Source: Mucilaginibacter straminoryzae (GTDB lineage Bacteria; Bacteroidota; Bacteroidia; Sphingobacteriales; Sphingobacteriaceae). Taken from it: a stretch of 64,000 bases of DNA. This document shows, piece by piece, positions 26,210 through 35,459 of the stretch. Made by a program: the position numbers and the translations under genes. Position 1 is the first letter of the stretch, and each line of letters begins with the position of its first letter. The notes below the pieces were generated by a model that ran no database searches, had not been told where the DNA came from, and worked only from the letters and a program-made list of their open reading frames with translations. The stretch covers positions 124,001 through 188,000 of the forward strand of contig NZ_JALJEJ010000005.1 of assembly GCF_022953055.1 (NCBI RefSeq). Direction: 5' to 3'.

Positions 26210-26217
26210 CAAAGATG
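26210..26217 (-). promoter_or_regulatory. Probable -7 element of the sulfur operon
   Basis: The minus strand reads CATCTTTG (7 of 8 to TAnnTTTG), 27 bases upstream of the persulfide dioxygenase ATG. Confidence 0.4.
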
Positions 26218-26258
26218 ATCATGCAAAAAGCGATTAACGGTGACCAAAGTCACTTAGG

Positions 26259-26301
26259 CTAAATTTAGTGTTTACAGATTTTGTATAACTGCTAAATTTA
26301 G
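26259..26301. promoter_or_regulatory. Pair of CTAAATTTAG palindromes, candidate operator
   Basis: The perfect palindrome CTAAATTTAG occurs at 26259-26268 and again at 26292-26301, centre to centre 33 bases, about three helical turns. Both lie just upstream of the predicted -7 box of the sulfur operon. A further perfect 9-bp inverted repeat, ACAGATTTT (26274-26282) with AAAATCTGT (26313-26321), overlaps the area and could serve as a terminator or operator. Confidence 0.45.
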
Positions 26302-26359
26302 ATCCTTCCCCTAAAATCTGTATTTACTTTTTCCGGATTACATGCTAAAGTGAGCTGGA

Positions 26360-26752
26360 TTAATTTAGCGCTGCCAACATTTCTATCATTCGCTCTTTTG
26401 CAATGGGCTTTATATGGTACCCTGCCAGGCGGGGGTAGGTGGCCGCTTTTTGTATATCACTTTTGGCGTTAGAAGAAGTTACCATATAGATGATCAGGTT
26501 TTCTTTGGCCAGGTTCAGCAAATCAAGATGGTCTAAAAACTGCCATCCATCCATATAGGGCATGTTGATATCCAATAACACCAGGTCTGGCAGATGATCT
26601 GCCTCTGATTCGTTCTGTTTAAAATAATCAAACGCCTCTTGCCCGTCGAAAAACTGTAGTAACGCGCCCTTATGTCCGGAATGCATTAATTGCCTTTTAG
26701 TGATAAATTGAAAGGCAGGGTCATCGTCTATGATGGCCATTAACTTGTTCAT
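26360..26752 (-). CDS. Single-domain response regulator
   Basis: 130-residue CheY-like receiver with no output domain. The acidic pocket is MAIIDDDP (D9-D11) and the phospho-acceptor is D61 in LVLLDINMPYMDGW; VTSSNA carries the switch threonine/serine and HIKPI the conserved lysine. It begins 2 bases after the kinase gene ends, so the two are a pair; signalling must go through protein interaction or a phosphorelay. Confidence 0.93.
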   Translation of the reverse strand: MNKLMAIIDDDPAFQFITKRQLMHSGHKGALLQFFDGQEAFDYFKQNESEADHLPDLVLLDINMPYMDGWQFLDHLDLLNLAKENLIIYMVTSSNAKSDIQKAATYPRLAGYHIKPIAKERMIEMLAALN

Positions 26753-26754
26753 TT

Positions 26755-28458
26755 TTATGTTTGATTTAAATAGATGATAAATGTGGTACCTACACCAGGC
26801 TGGCTTTCAACGCGGATAGACCCTCCATGGGTTTCCAATTGATTTTTGGTGATGAACAGCCCCACGCCGCGGCTGTTATATCCTTTATGGAATACCTTGT
26901 TAAGCTTGAACATATTTTTGCCATGCATATTCAGGTCTATTCCGATGCCATTGTCCTGGAAAGTTAAGCGCACCTGCCCTGCAAGTGGTTCTGAAGAGAT
27001 GAAAATAGTAGCAGGCTGGTTTTGCTTACGGTATTTAATGCTGTTGCTGATGAGGTTATAGAAAATACTTTCTAAGTATATTTTAGGAAAGCTTACTGTC
27101 GGAACCTTAAAATTGGTTTGGATTAATGCCTTGGCCTTTAGCAGCTCGCCTTGCAGCAGATTTGAGGTTTTATCGGTTATTTCCTGTAAGTCGCAGATAT
27201 CATAAGGAATATCATGGTTCAGCCTGATCTCCAGAATCTGCATCAGATCATTCAGCGTCGTATTCAGCGTTTTGCTCGAAACCAGGATCATGTGCATCAG
27301 TTCATCCTTTTCTTCGGAGGTTTCTGCATCCGTCAGCATGCTTAGCATCATTTCAATACTGCTGGCCGGCCCGCGGAGGTTATGGGCAACAATGCGGTTA
27401 AACTCTTCCAACTGGCTCACTTTTCCTTTCAGGTCTTCAGAAATCCTCACCAGCGATTTGTTCTTCATTTCCAGCTCGCTGATCATCTTTTTGATTTCGC
27501 TGATGTCTTCCAGTTGCGATACAAAAAAGCCCGGCGTGCCATCTTCATTATAGATAAGGGATACGGTGAGCAAGACCCAAACCAACTGCCCGTTTTTATG
27601 GTAGTAGCGCTTTTCAAACTTACAGGTATTCATTTCACCCTTCAGTACCCGTGCAACCATCATATCGTCAAGGGGCATATCCGGCTGATAAGTGATCTCC
27701 TGGTAAGTTTTGGCCATTAATTCATCGGCAGAGTAACCGAGTATCTTACTGATGTGATTGTTTACCTGCAGCCATTTGCCTTCCAATGAAACAATTGCCA
27801 TTCCGATACCCGAATCGTTGAAAACATGATAAAACTTCCGCTCAGAAAGTTGCAGTTCCTCCCGTAATTTTCTTTTTGCCCTGAAAGTGCGTAAAGTGAA
27901 TACAATCAGGCTGATGACGGTGGCTATGGTAACAAAGGACGAGATAAAGATTAGCCTGATGGCATTAGTGATATGGCGGTCACTGCGTTTCTGGCTAACC
28001 GTCAGCAGCTTCTCTTCATTGGTGATAAAGGTGTTCACCATTTCGCTAATGACGGTGTTGGCAGAGTCCAGCCGGTGATGCTTGCGGGAGAAGGGCTCTG
28101 CGGTTTGCGCGTCGCTGTTTAAAGAGTCCAGTAATGCGATGGTCGATCCAAGTTTTTTCAACCGGTAAACCTGGGCAGGCTTGTCACTCACCAATAGTTG
28201 CAGCGCATGCAGCTCTGAATCTATAGCTGCTTTTGGCCCCCTCCATTGGCTGTTTGTCCGTTCGTGATGCTGCCATTTAACAGTTTTGGAAGAAATACTA
28301 TGTGCCTTGCTGATGATGAGTATACTTTGTTCTGCCAGGTCGCTTGCCTGCCTCGATTCTTCGACGGTTTTATACGAAAACCATGCGATACCCATCATCA
28401 TAGCAATGACGGGCAAAAAACCTAAAAGCAGTTTTTGTCTGAACAGTATCGGGGGCAT
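26755..28458 (-). CDS. PAS-domain sensor histidine kinase
   Basis: Membrane histidine kinase of 567 residues. TM1 at 9-28, a helical periplasmic segment (30-165) of the CHASE3-like kind, TM2 at 168-189, a PAS domain with PAC at about 203-322 (FHVFNDSGIGMAIV to SQLEDISEIKKM), a coiled coil, then the dimerisation helix with phospho-acceptor H359 in FNRIVAHNLRGPASSIE and an ATPase domain with N box (YNLISNSIKY), QDNGIGIDL and GVGLFITK. The H-N-L-R-G-P box is the common Bacteroidota form. The ligand is unknown. The adjacent response regulator is the likely partner. Confidence 0.92.
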   Translation of the reverse strand: MPPILFRQKLLLGFLPVIAMMMGIAWFSYKTVEESRQASDLAEQSILIISKAHSISSKTVKWQHHERTNSQWRGPKAAIDSELHALQLLVSDKPAQVYRLKKLGSTIALLDSLNSDAQTAEPFSRKHHRLDSANTVISEMVNTFITNEEKLLTVSQKRSDRHITNAIRLIFISSFVTIATVISLIVFTLRTFRAKRKLREELQLSERKFYHVFNDSGIGMAIVSLEGKWLQVNNHISKILGYSADELMAKTYQEITYQPDMPLDDMMVARVLKGEMNTCKFEKRYYHKNGQLVWVLLTVSLIYNEDGTPGFFVSQLEDISEIKKMISELEMKNKSLVRISEDLKGKVSQLEEFNRIVAHNLRGPASSIEMMLSMLTDAETSEEKDELMHMILVSSKTLNTTLNDLMQILEIRLNHDIPYDICDLQEITDKTSNLLQGELLKAKALIQTNFKVPTVSFPKIYLESIFYNLISNSIKYRKQNQPATIFISSEPLAGQVRLTFQDNGIGIDLNMHGKNMFKLNKVFHKGYNSRGVGLFITKNQLETHGGSIRVESQPGVGTTFIIYLNQT

Positions 28459-28716
28459 GGAGCGTTAACCTAATCGGTTATCACAATTATAAGCGATTAA
28501 ATGATGAGTTACGAAATTTAAGCCATTTATAAATTATTGATATAATAATGTAATCAATGGGTAATTGAAATATGCTCAATGGTTAATTTCATTGGTAGCT
28601 GTTTTACATTATCACTTGCAGAGCGATTCAAAAATTTGTTTAGGAGCGGGACTAATTGGGTACGCACCAATAATTTCCTAACTTAGCCCTCATTTATTAT
28701 CTGTAATCATTTGCCC

Positions 28717-30270
28717 ATGGTGAACATTGGTCAAAGTCAGCTTCGTACAGAAGACTTTGCTCGTATTATATATGCTCAGGAAGAGCTATCGCTTAACGAA
28801 GCCGCTTTAGGACAGGTTAGCGCTAATTATAAATTTTTAAAGCAATTTGCTGCAAATAAGCTCATTTACGGCATTAATACCGGTTTTGGCCCAATGGCAC
28901 AATACAAGGTGAGCGACGAAAATTTGTTACAGTTACAGTACAACCTCATTCGCAGCCATTCATCAGGCAGCGGTAACCTGATACCGCCTCACCTGGTAAG
29001 GGCTTTAATGGTGGCCCGGCTCAACAGTTTTATGCAGGCGCGTTCGGGCGTGCATCCAGAGCTGGTAGAACTATTGGCTACGCTGATCAATAAAAATATT
29101 ACACCTTGCATTTATGAGCATGGCGGTGTAGGCGCAAGCGGCGACCTGGTTCAACTGGCTCATTTAGGGCTGGCGTTAATCGGCGAGGGCGAGGTGCATC
29201 ACGAAGGCAAGATCCATGAGGCTGCAGAGCTATATGCTTCACTTGGTATTAAACCGCTTACCATACATGCCCGTGAAGGTCTGGCCGTGCTGAATGGTAC
29301 ATCCGCCATGACAGGTATCGGTATGACGAATATCATCCGGGCAGAAAAGCTGCTGCAATGGTCGGTATTGCTTTCGGCGATGGTAAACGAAGTGGTAGAA
29401 GCTTATGACGATCATTTCTCTTACGAGTTGAACATCGTAAAACTGCACCGCGGGCAGAACGAGATCGGTGCGCAGCTGCGCGAAGTTTTAAAAGACAGTA
29501 AGCTGATCAGGAACCGGACTGAACATTTATACAACCCGGATAACCTGGACCAGGAAGTGTTTGAAGACAAAGTACAGGAATACTACTCGCTGCGTTGTGT
29601 TACCCAGGTGCTGGGCCCTATCTATGATACCATCCGCCAGGCAGAAGAAGTGCTGGTAAACGAGTTAAATTCGGTGAATGATAATCCGGTGATTGATCAT
29701 GATAACCAGAACGTATTCCACGGCGGTAACTTCCATGGTGATTATGTTTCGCTGGAAATGGACAAGCTGAAGATTGCCATTACCAAACTTTCCATGCTAT
29801 CTGAGCGCCAGCTGAATTACCTGCTGAATAACAAGCTTAACCAAAAGTTTCCTCCGTTTGTTAATCTGGGTGTGCTTGGCTTGAATTTTGGGATGCAGGG
29901 CGTGCAATTCACCGCAGTATCTACCGTGGCCGAAAACCAGTCGCTCTCCTTTCCGATGTATGTACATAGCATCCCGAATAATAACGACAACCAGGATATT
30001 GTGAGCATGGGTTGCAACGCGGCTTTGATGACAAAAAAGGTGATCGACAATACTTTCGAGGTGTTAACTATTCAGTTAATGACCATCCTGCAAGCGATCG
30101 ATTACCTGGGTTGCCAGGAAAAGCTATCGTCAGTCTCGGCAGATGTTTACCAGCAGGTACGGGCTATATTTCCAAAATTTGTGGAAGACCAGCCAAAATA
30201 TAAAGACTTAAAACAGGTGCGGGCTTATTTAGAACAAACCGACGCTTTAACTTCTATACAACAGAATTGA
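28717..30270 (+). CDS. Tyrosine ammonia-lyase (HAL/PAL/TAL family)
   Basis: Deaminates tyrosine to p-coumarate, the starter unit of flexirubin-type and some aryl polyene pigments. 517 residues from the ATG at 28717 (TTG at 28711 is the alternative). The MIO prosthetic group would form from A140-S141-G142 in GVGASGDLVQLAHLG; VIYGINTGFGPMAQ-like sequence, QYNLIRSHSSGSG, NDNPVID, GGNFHGDYVSLEMDK and IPNNNDNQDIVSMG are family hallmarks. As I recall it, the sequence is close to the characterised Flavobacterium johnsoniae tyrosine ammonia-lyase, including RSHSSG at the substrate-selecting position. It heads an eight-gene operon of fatty-acid-like enzymes; histidine ammonia-lyase is unlikely given that context. 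Confidence 0.9.
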   Translation: MVNIGQSQLRTEDFARIIYAQEELSLNEAALGQVSANYKFLKQFAANKLIYGINTGFGPMAQYKVSDENLLQLQYNLIRSHSSGSGNLIPPHLVRALMVARLNSFMQARSGVHPELVELLATLINKNITPCIYEHGGVGASGDLVQLAHLGLALIGEGEVHHEGKIHEAAELYASLGIKPLTIHAREGLAVLNGTSAMTGIGMTNIIRAEKLLQWSVLLSAMVNEVVEAYDDHFSYELNIVKLHRGQNEIGAQLREVLKDSKLIRNRTEHLYNPDNLDQEVFEDKVQEYYSLRCVTQVLGPIYDTIRQAEEVLVNELNSVNDNPVIDHDNQNVFHGGNFHGDYVSLEMDKLKIAITKLSMLSERQLNYLLNNKLNQKFPPFVNLGVLGLNFGMQGVQFTAVSTVAENQSLSFPMYVHSIPNNNDNQDIVSMGCNAALMTKKVIDNTFEVLTIQLMTILQAIDYLGCQEKLSSVSADVYQQVRAIFPKFVEDQPKYKDLKQVRAYLEQTDALTSIQQN

Positions 30271-30271
30271 T

Positions 30272-31000
30272 ATGAAGTGCGCACTGGTAACCGGGGGATC
30301 ACGAGGCATTGGCCGCGCTACCTGCCTTAAACTGGCAGAGCAAGGCTATTATGTGCTGGTCAACTACAAGAGCAATGCAGAAGAAGCTACCCGCACGCTG
30401 GAACTTATCCGGCAGATTAACGGCGAGGGCGAACTATTGCCTTTTGATGTTTCTTCGAAAGAACAGGTGCAGGACGTATTAGGAAAATGGATTGATTCGA
30501 ACACCGAAAAATATATTGAAGTGCTGGTGAATAATGCCGGTATCCGCGAGGATAGTTTATTCGCCTGGATGACGGACGAGCAATGGAGCAACGTACTTCA
30601 GACTAACCTCGATAGTTTTTTTTATACCACGCGCCTGGTACTAAACAGCATGTTATACCGTAAGCATGGTCGGATTATCAACGTGGTTTCACTTTCTGGC
30701 ATTAAAGGCCATGCGGGGCAAACCAATTACTCAGCTGCAAAAGCGGGTGTAATCGGAGCTACCAAAGCGCTGGCGCAGGAAGTTGGCAGGCAAAATATAA
30801 CGGTTAACGCTGTAGCGCCAGGTTTTATCAGAACAGATATGACTGAGGGCCTGGACGAGAAAGAATTAAAGGCGATGATCCCGGTAAGGCGTTTCGGCAC
30901 ACCGGAAGAAGTGGCCCATGCAGTAGCTTTTTTAGCTTCGCCGGATTCGGGTTATATTACAGGGCAGGTGCTTTCTATAAACGGAGGGCTGTACACTTAA
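30272..31000 (+). CDS. 3-oxoacyl-ACP reductase (FabG-like)
   Basis: NADPH-dependent ketoreductase reducing the beta-keto group after each chain extension of the polyene. 242 residues. The cofactor loop is TGGSRGIG near residue 7, NNAGIRED follows, and the catalytic residues are in VVSLSGIKGHAGQTNYSAAKAG (S, Y and K of the SDR fold). The C-terminal SPDSGYITGQVLSINGG is standard for FabG. The start follows the lyase stop by one base. In flexirubin/aryl polyene clusters such a FabG is a standard component. Confidence 0.93.
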   Translation: MKCALVTGGSRGIGRATCLKLAEQGYYVLVNYKSNAEEATRTLELIRQINGEGELLPFDVSSKEQVQDVLGKWIDSNTEKYIEVLVNNAGIREDSLFAWMTDEQWSNVLQTNLDSFFYTTRLVLNSMLYRKHGRIINVVSLSGIKGHAGQTNYSAAKAGVIGATKALAQEVGRQNITVNAVAPGFIRTDMTEGLDEKELKAMIPVRRFGTPEEVAHAVAFLASPDSGYITGQVLSINGGLYT

Positions 31001-31004
31001 AACT

Positions 31005-31427
31005 ATGTTCCCGGTTGATGCCACTCCGCTTATCCCGCAAAAAGCACCTTTTGTGTTGGTTGACGAGCTTGTTTTTGCAGATGATACCTCTGCCCGGTCA
31101 AGTTTCACGATACCGGAAGATCATGTATTATTAGAAGGCGGGTACCTTTCTGCTGGTGGACTTTTAGAAAATATCGCACAAACATCAGCTGCTCACGCGG
31201 GTTATATTGCCCGGGCAAGTGGTCAGCCGGTGCGGCCAGGCTTTATCGGTGCTGTTAAAGATTTTGAAGTTTTTGCGCTGCCGCAGCAAGGCTCTGTTTT
31301 AACGACCGAGATCCGTATTGAAAACCAAATTTTTGATGTTACCGTAATTACAGGTAAGGTTTACCAGGATAACCAGGTGCTGGCCACTTGTGAAATGAAG
31401 ATATTTATCCCTGCAGATAACGATTAA
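31005..31427 (+). CDS. Hotdog-fold 3-hydroxyacyl-ACP dehydratase (ApeP-like)
   Basis: 140-residue hotdog protein. Residues 7-20 (LIPQKAPFVLVDEL) and LLENIAQTSAAHAGY resemble the ApeP/FabZ dehydratase group of aryl polyene clusters, in which two small dehydratases cooperate to introduce the conjugated double bonds. The canonical FabZ histidine motif H-F-P-G is replaced by EGGYLSAGG, so this subunit may be a partner rather than the catalytic one. Four bases after fabG; the next gene starts within 8 bases. Operon membership is certain, exact role is inference. Confidence 0.82.
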   Translation: MFPVDATPLIPQKAPFVLVDELVFADDTSARSSFTIPEDHVLLEGGYLSAGGLLENIAQTSAAHAGYIARASGQPVRPGFIGAVKDFEVFALPQQGSVLTTEIRIENQIFDVTVITGKVYQDNQVLATCEMKIFIPADND

Positions 31428-31434
31428 AGTGCCG

Positions 31435-32553
31435 ATGGCTAAACAGGTTTATATTATTGCTGATAACATTTATTCGCCATTGGGAGCAACCACTGCGCAG
31501 AACTTTGACCGTTTAAAACACGGAACAAGTGCGGTGAAAATTCATACAGATAAGAGGCTGTCGGATATGCCTGTCGCTGCCGCTGTTTTTGCACCGGATG
31601 ATTTTCCACAGGGCGAATACACCAAATTTGAGCAATTATTGATCGCCTCGATTGAAGACGCGCTAAAGAACACAGCCGTCGATCCCCGAAATCCACGTAC
31701 GGGCCTGGTGATCTCCTCTACGAAGGGCAACATCAGCCTGATTGAAAATCATCCGTATGATTCAGCGCTAAAAAAGCGGGTTGACCTGGGCGCTTCTGCT
31801 GCTTTGATCGCCCAAAGATTCGGTTTTACCTCACAGCCCATTGTAATTTGCAATGCGTGTGTTTCTGGCGTGATGGCTATTTTGACCGCGGCAAGAATGA
31901 TCGAATCAGGCAGGTTTGAAAACGTAGTGGTAGCCGGGGCAGATGTGGTTTCTAAATTTGTGGTATCGGGCTTTCAATCGTTCCAGGCCTTGAGCAGTGA
32001 AGTTTGTAAACCCTTCGATAAAGACAGAAACGGATTAAATTTAGGCGAAGGCGCGGCTACGGTAATCCTTTCGGAAAGCGAGCAGTATAAAGGACGGATC
32101 AGGGTAAGCGGAGGCGGAATTACCAATGATGCCAACCATATTTCAGGCCCGTCGAGAACCGGGCAGGAACTGGCCGATGCCATTGCCAGCGCGCTTAAAA
32201 CAGCAGGCGTGCAGGCTTCAGAGATTGACATGGTATCCGTCCATGGAACAGCGACGCCTTACAACGACGAAATGGAGGCAAATGCCTTAACTTTAGCAGG
32301 GTTGCAACATAGCAGGGTGACCGGTATTAAAGGTTATTACGGGCATACGCTAGGCGCTGCAGGCTTAATAGAGGCAGTTATCTCTTTAAAGTGTATGGAG
32401 GATAGCCTTGTTTTACCAACGCTTGGTTTCACTAATGCCGGTACAAAACCTTTGCAGGTAACCACAAAGTTGGAAGAAGTAAAAATTAACCATTGCCTTA
32501 AAACAGCTTCCGGCTTCGGCGGTTGCAACGCGGCAATGATTTTAAGTAAATAA
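31435..32553 (+). CDS. Beta-ketoacyl-ACP synthase
   Basis: Condensing enzyme of the polyene chain, 372 residues from the ATG at 31435 (a GTG at 31429 is possible). The catalytic cysteine is C142 in CNACVSGVMAI; the two histidines are in SVHGTATPYNDEME and KGYYGHTLGAAGLIEA; KPFDKDRNGLNLGEGAA is the conserved KAS segment. All three catalytic residues are present, so it should be active. The sequence is shorter than FabF by about 40 residues, as is usual for ketosynthases of aryl polyene-type clusters. Confidence 0.9.
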   Translation: MAKQVYIIADNIYSPLGATTAQNFDRLKHGTSAVKIHTDKRLSDMPVAAAVFAPDDFPQGEYTKFEQLLIASIEDALKNTAVDPRNPRTGLVISSTKGNISLIENHPYDSALKKRVDLGASAALIAQRFGFTSQPIVICNACVSGVMAILTAARMIESGRFENVVVAGADVVSKFVVSGFQSFQALSSEVCKPFDKDRNGLNLGEGAATVILSESEQYKGRIRVSGGGITNDANHISGPSRTGQELADAIASALKTAGVQASEIDMVSVHGTATPYNDEMEANALTLAGLQHSRVTGIKGYYGHTLGAAGLIEAVISLKCMEDSLVLPTLGFTNAGTKPLQVTTKLEEVKINHCLKTASGFGGCNAAMILSK

Positions 32554-32557
32554 CAAA

Positions 32558-33172
32558 TTGGCAGGCAGAATTTCTATAACGGCAAGCTGTAGTATCAGCC
32601 AGAGCAGGGTAAGCAAAAACGGGGAAGCCCTTTTTACATTACCGGCCGCTGGTATTGACGAAACTTTGCTGGCCATGTACCAGCAACTGGGCATAAATTA
32701 TCCTAAATTTTACAAAATGGATAACCTGAGCAAGCTGGGCTTTTTAGCTGCCGAAGTATTGCTGAAAGACAATTTTCAACACGATGAGTACCAACCAGAA
32801 GAAGTGGGCTTGTTGCTGATGAATGCCAGTTCGAGCCTGGATGCCGATCTGAAATATTGGGAGTCGGCGCAGGATATTGCCAGCCCCAAGTTATTTGTTT
32901 ACACGCTTCCGAACATCGTGATCGGCGAGATCTGCATCCGGAATAATTTTAAGGGGGAGCATGCCTTTTATATCTCCCCGCAATTTGATGTGGAGCTATT
33001 ATTGCAGCAAGCCGGTTACTTGTTCGACAATAGCATCTTAAACGCTTGTATTTGTGGTTGGGTAGAATTGATAGGGCAGGAATACCAGGCTGTTTTATAT
33101 CTTCTGGAGCGAAACGAAGCAGGAATGCCGTTTAATGAAATAACGTTGAATAAGATATATCGGTCCGTTTAA
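32558..33172 (+). CDS. Truncated ketosynthase-like protein of the pigment operon
   Basis: 204-residue protein that reads like the N-terminal half of a 3-oxoacyl-ACP synthase (LGFLAAEVLLKDN, EEVGLLLMNASSSLDADLKYW, FVYTLPNIVIGEICIRNNFKG) and lacks the HGT and GHT histidine motifs. The position of the active cysteine is occupied by YTLPNIVIGE, so it cannot condense acyl chains by itself. Similar short proteins occur in flexirubin-type clusters; a scaffolding or chain-length role is conceivable. It starts with TTG 4 bases after the preceding stop. It is intact, with no sign of decay. Confidence 0.75.
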   Translation: MAGRISITASCSISQSRVSKNGEALFTLPAAGIDETLLAMYQQLGINYPKFYKMDNLSKLGFLAAEVLLKDNFQHDEYQPEEVGLLLMNASSSLDADLKYWESAQDIASPKLFVYTLPNIVIGEICIRNNFKGEHAFYISPQFDVELLLQQAGYLFDNSILNACICGWVELIGQEYQAVLYLLERNEAGMPFNEITLNKIYRSV

Positions 33173-33207
33173 TTATTTAAGACAAAAAGGGGCGAATAAA
33201 AAGATTT

Positions 33208-34410
33208 ATGACTTCAAAGGTCTACATAGCAGGTTTAGGGGTAATTTCGGCAATCGGGAATAACGTGCCGTCATGCCTGGATTCGCTCAAAAAAGAGCAG
33301 GCAGGCATCGGCGATATTGAACGCTTGGCTACCAGACACCGTGGCGAAATACCTGTAGCCGAGGTAAAGCTTACCAATGAGCAGCTTGCGGAAAAGACGG
33401 GCTTGCCGGCAAATATCACGCGCACTGCTTTACTAAGTGCGGTTGCCGCTAAAGAAGCGATTGATGATGCGGGTATGGGGGTTATGGATGGCTTTCGGGT
33501 AGGATTCATCTCTGCCAACACTGTAGGGGGGATGGACAAAACCGAGCAGTTCTTTGAAGATTTTTTGAAGGATGAACAATCAGGCGAGTTATCTGATGTG
33601 GTTAATCACGCCTGCGGCAATGTGACCGAAGTGGTGGCTGAGCATCTAGGCATTCGTGATTATGTGACAACCATCAGTACGGCTTGTTCCTCATCGGCCA
33701 ATGCTATTTTCTATGGTGCCCGGCTGATAAAAAACGGTTTCCTGGATATTGTAGTCGCGGGTGGTGTAGATTCAATGACTAGGTTTACCTTAAATGGCTT
33801 CAATACACTAATGATCCTGGACCGTGAATTTTGCAAGCCATTTGACGAAAACCGTAAAGGGTTAAACCTGGGCGAAGGCGCGGGGTATGTGGTGCTGGTT
33901 TCTGAAAAGGTGAAACAGCAGCTTAAAAAGGAGCCTTATGCTGTTTTAAGTGGATATAATAATAGTAATGATGCCTATCACCAGACAGCATCTTCGCCAG
34001 AGGGTACAGGCCCCTTCCTGGCGATGAAAGGGGCATTAAAAATGGCTGATCTGCAGCCGGAAGATATCGGTTATATCAACCTGCACGGCACCGGTACGCC
34101 CAATAACGATGTTTCGGAAGGCACGGCCATATCGCGTGTTTTTGGCGAGCAAGTACCGCCAATGAGTTCTACTAAATCATATACCGGCCATACACTGGGT
34201 GCCAGCGGCGGAATTGAAGCGGTGTTCGCTGTTTTAGCTTTACAGCATGGCCTTATTTTTCCTAATCTGAGGTTTGTGACACCCATGAAAGAACTACCCT
34301 TCGTACCGGAGTCTCACCTGAAAGAAACGCCCGGCCTGAACCATGTGCTATCCAATTCTTTCGGTTTTGGCGGTAATTGTTCGTCACTTATTTTTTCTAA
34401 AGTATCCTGA
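33208..34410 (+). CDS. Beta-ketoacyl-ACP synthase
   Basis: Second active ketosynthase, 400 residues, full FabF length. Catalytic C160 in TISTACSSSANAIFYGA, histidines in NLHGTGTPNND and KSYTGHTLGASGGIEA, and KPFDENRKGLNLGEGAGYV. Together with the following cysteine-less protein it looks like the KS-alpha partner of a KS/chain-length-factor heterodimer, as in type II polyketide and aryl polyene synthases. The stop overlaps the next start (TGATG). Confidence 0.92.
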   Translation: MTSKVYIAGLGVISAIGNNVPSCLDSLKKEQAGIGDIERLATRHRGEIPVAEVKLTNEQLAEKTGLPANITRTALLSAVAAKEAIDDAGMGVMDGFRVGFISANTVGGMDKTEQFFEDFLKDEQSGELSDVVNHACGNVTEVVAEHLGIRDYVTTISTACSSSANAIFYGARLIKNGFLDIVVAGGVDSMTRFTLNGFNTLMILDREFCKPFDENRKGLNLGEGAGYVVLVSEKVKQQLKKEPYAVLSGYNNSNDAYHQTASSPEGTGPFLAMKGALKMADLQPEDIGYINLHGTGTPNNDVSEGTAISRVFGEQVPPMSSTKSYTGHTLGASGGIEAVFAVLALQHGLIFPNLRFVTPMKELPFVPESHLKETPGLNHVLSNSFGFGGNCSSLIFSKVS

Positions 34411-35459
34411 TGAAACTATTTATTAGATCGGCAACCTGTATCTCTCCGCAGCACACTTTCGGCGAAGGGCCATATCTTAAGGATGTGGTGATCTATGATC
34501 AGCCAAGGCTGCCGGTGATCGAACCTGATTACAAACCCTTTATTGATCCCAAGCAAAGCAGGCGCATGAGCCGGGTGATCCGCATGGGTATTGCCGCCGC
34601 AAAAGAAGCCCTGCAACAGGCCAATATCACCTTGCCGGATGCTATCGTTACCGGTACCGCCTACGGTTGTGTAGAGGATAGCGGTAACTTTTTAACCCGG
34701 CTGATCGAGATGGAAGAGGAGATGCTTTCGCCGACGGCGTTCATCCAGTCGACCCACAATACCGTTGCTGCGCAGATTGCCCTCGCCATTAAATGCCACG
34801 CTTATAACAATACGTTTGTTCACAAAAGCTTTTCGTTCGAAAGCGCTTTAATGGATGCCGCAATGCTGCTTGCCGAGGGCGAAGCAAAAGAGGTTTTAAC
34901 GGGTGGCGTGGACGAGATCACGGATATTAATTACGCAATTTTCAATCGCTTCAACATCTTTAAAAAAGGCGATTTCAAAAATACGGATCTTTATAACAGC
35001 AACACAAGCGGCACCATTGCCGGGGAAGGCGCTGCTTTTTTTGTGTTAGGAAAAGAACCTGCGGCAAATGATCTGGCGCGGCTCGATGCGTTCCGAACCA
35101 TCTACAAGCCGATTGATATCAAGCAGGACATTTTGAAATTTCTGGATGAAGCCGGTTGCCCTTTAAAAGAGGTAGACCTTGTTCTGACCGGCAGGAATGG
35201 CGACCCGAGAACCGATGCGCCTTACGACTTGCTGAGTAGTGGCCTGTTTGCAAACCTGCCTGTTGCTAACTACAAGCACCTTTGCGGCGAATACCCTGTA
35301 GCCAGCTCTTTTGCTTTATGGCTGGCTGCGCAGATAGTTAGTCAGGGGCAGGTATTCCCGGCGTTAGCTATACAGGCCAACGTTTCTCCAAAGCGGATTC
35401 TGATCGCTAATAATTACCAGGATAAATACTGGTCGCTAATGTTGCTTAGCCAATGTTAA
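34410..35459 (+). CDS. Chain-length-factor-like ketosynthase homologue
   Basis: 349 residues, ketosynthase fold without the active cysteine: aligning VHKSFSFESALMDA to the neighbour's STACSSSANAIF puts S140 in place of the cysteine. The first histidine motif is replaced by TGRNGDPR, while a histidine is kept in KHLCGEYPVASSF. This is the pattern of a KS-beta/chain-length factor that dimerises with the preceding KS and sets the product length. Translationally coupled on both sides (1-base overlap upstream, 7-base overlap downstream). Confidence 0.82.
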   Translation: MKLFIRSATCISPQHTFGEGPYLKDVVIYDQPRLPVIEPDYKPFIDPKQSRRMSRVIRMGIAAAKEALQQANITLPDAIVTGTAYGCVEDSGNFLTRLIEMEEEMLSPTAFIQSTHNTVAAQIALAIKCHAYNNTFVHKSFSFESALMDAAMLLAEGEAKEVLTGGVDEITDINYAIFNRFNIFKKGDFKNTDLYNSNTSGTIAGEGAAFFVLGKEPAANDLARLDAFRTIYKPIDIKQDILKFLDEAGCPLKEVDLVLTGRNGDPRTDAPYDLLSSGLFANLPVANYKHLCGEYPVASSFALWLAAQIVSQGQVFPALAIQANVSPKRILIANNYQDKYWSLMLLSQC

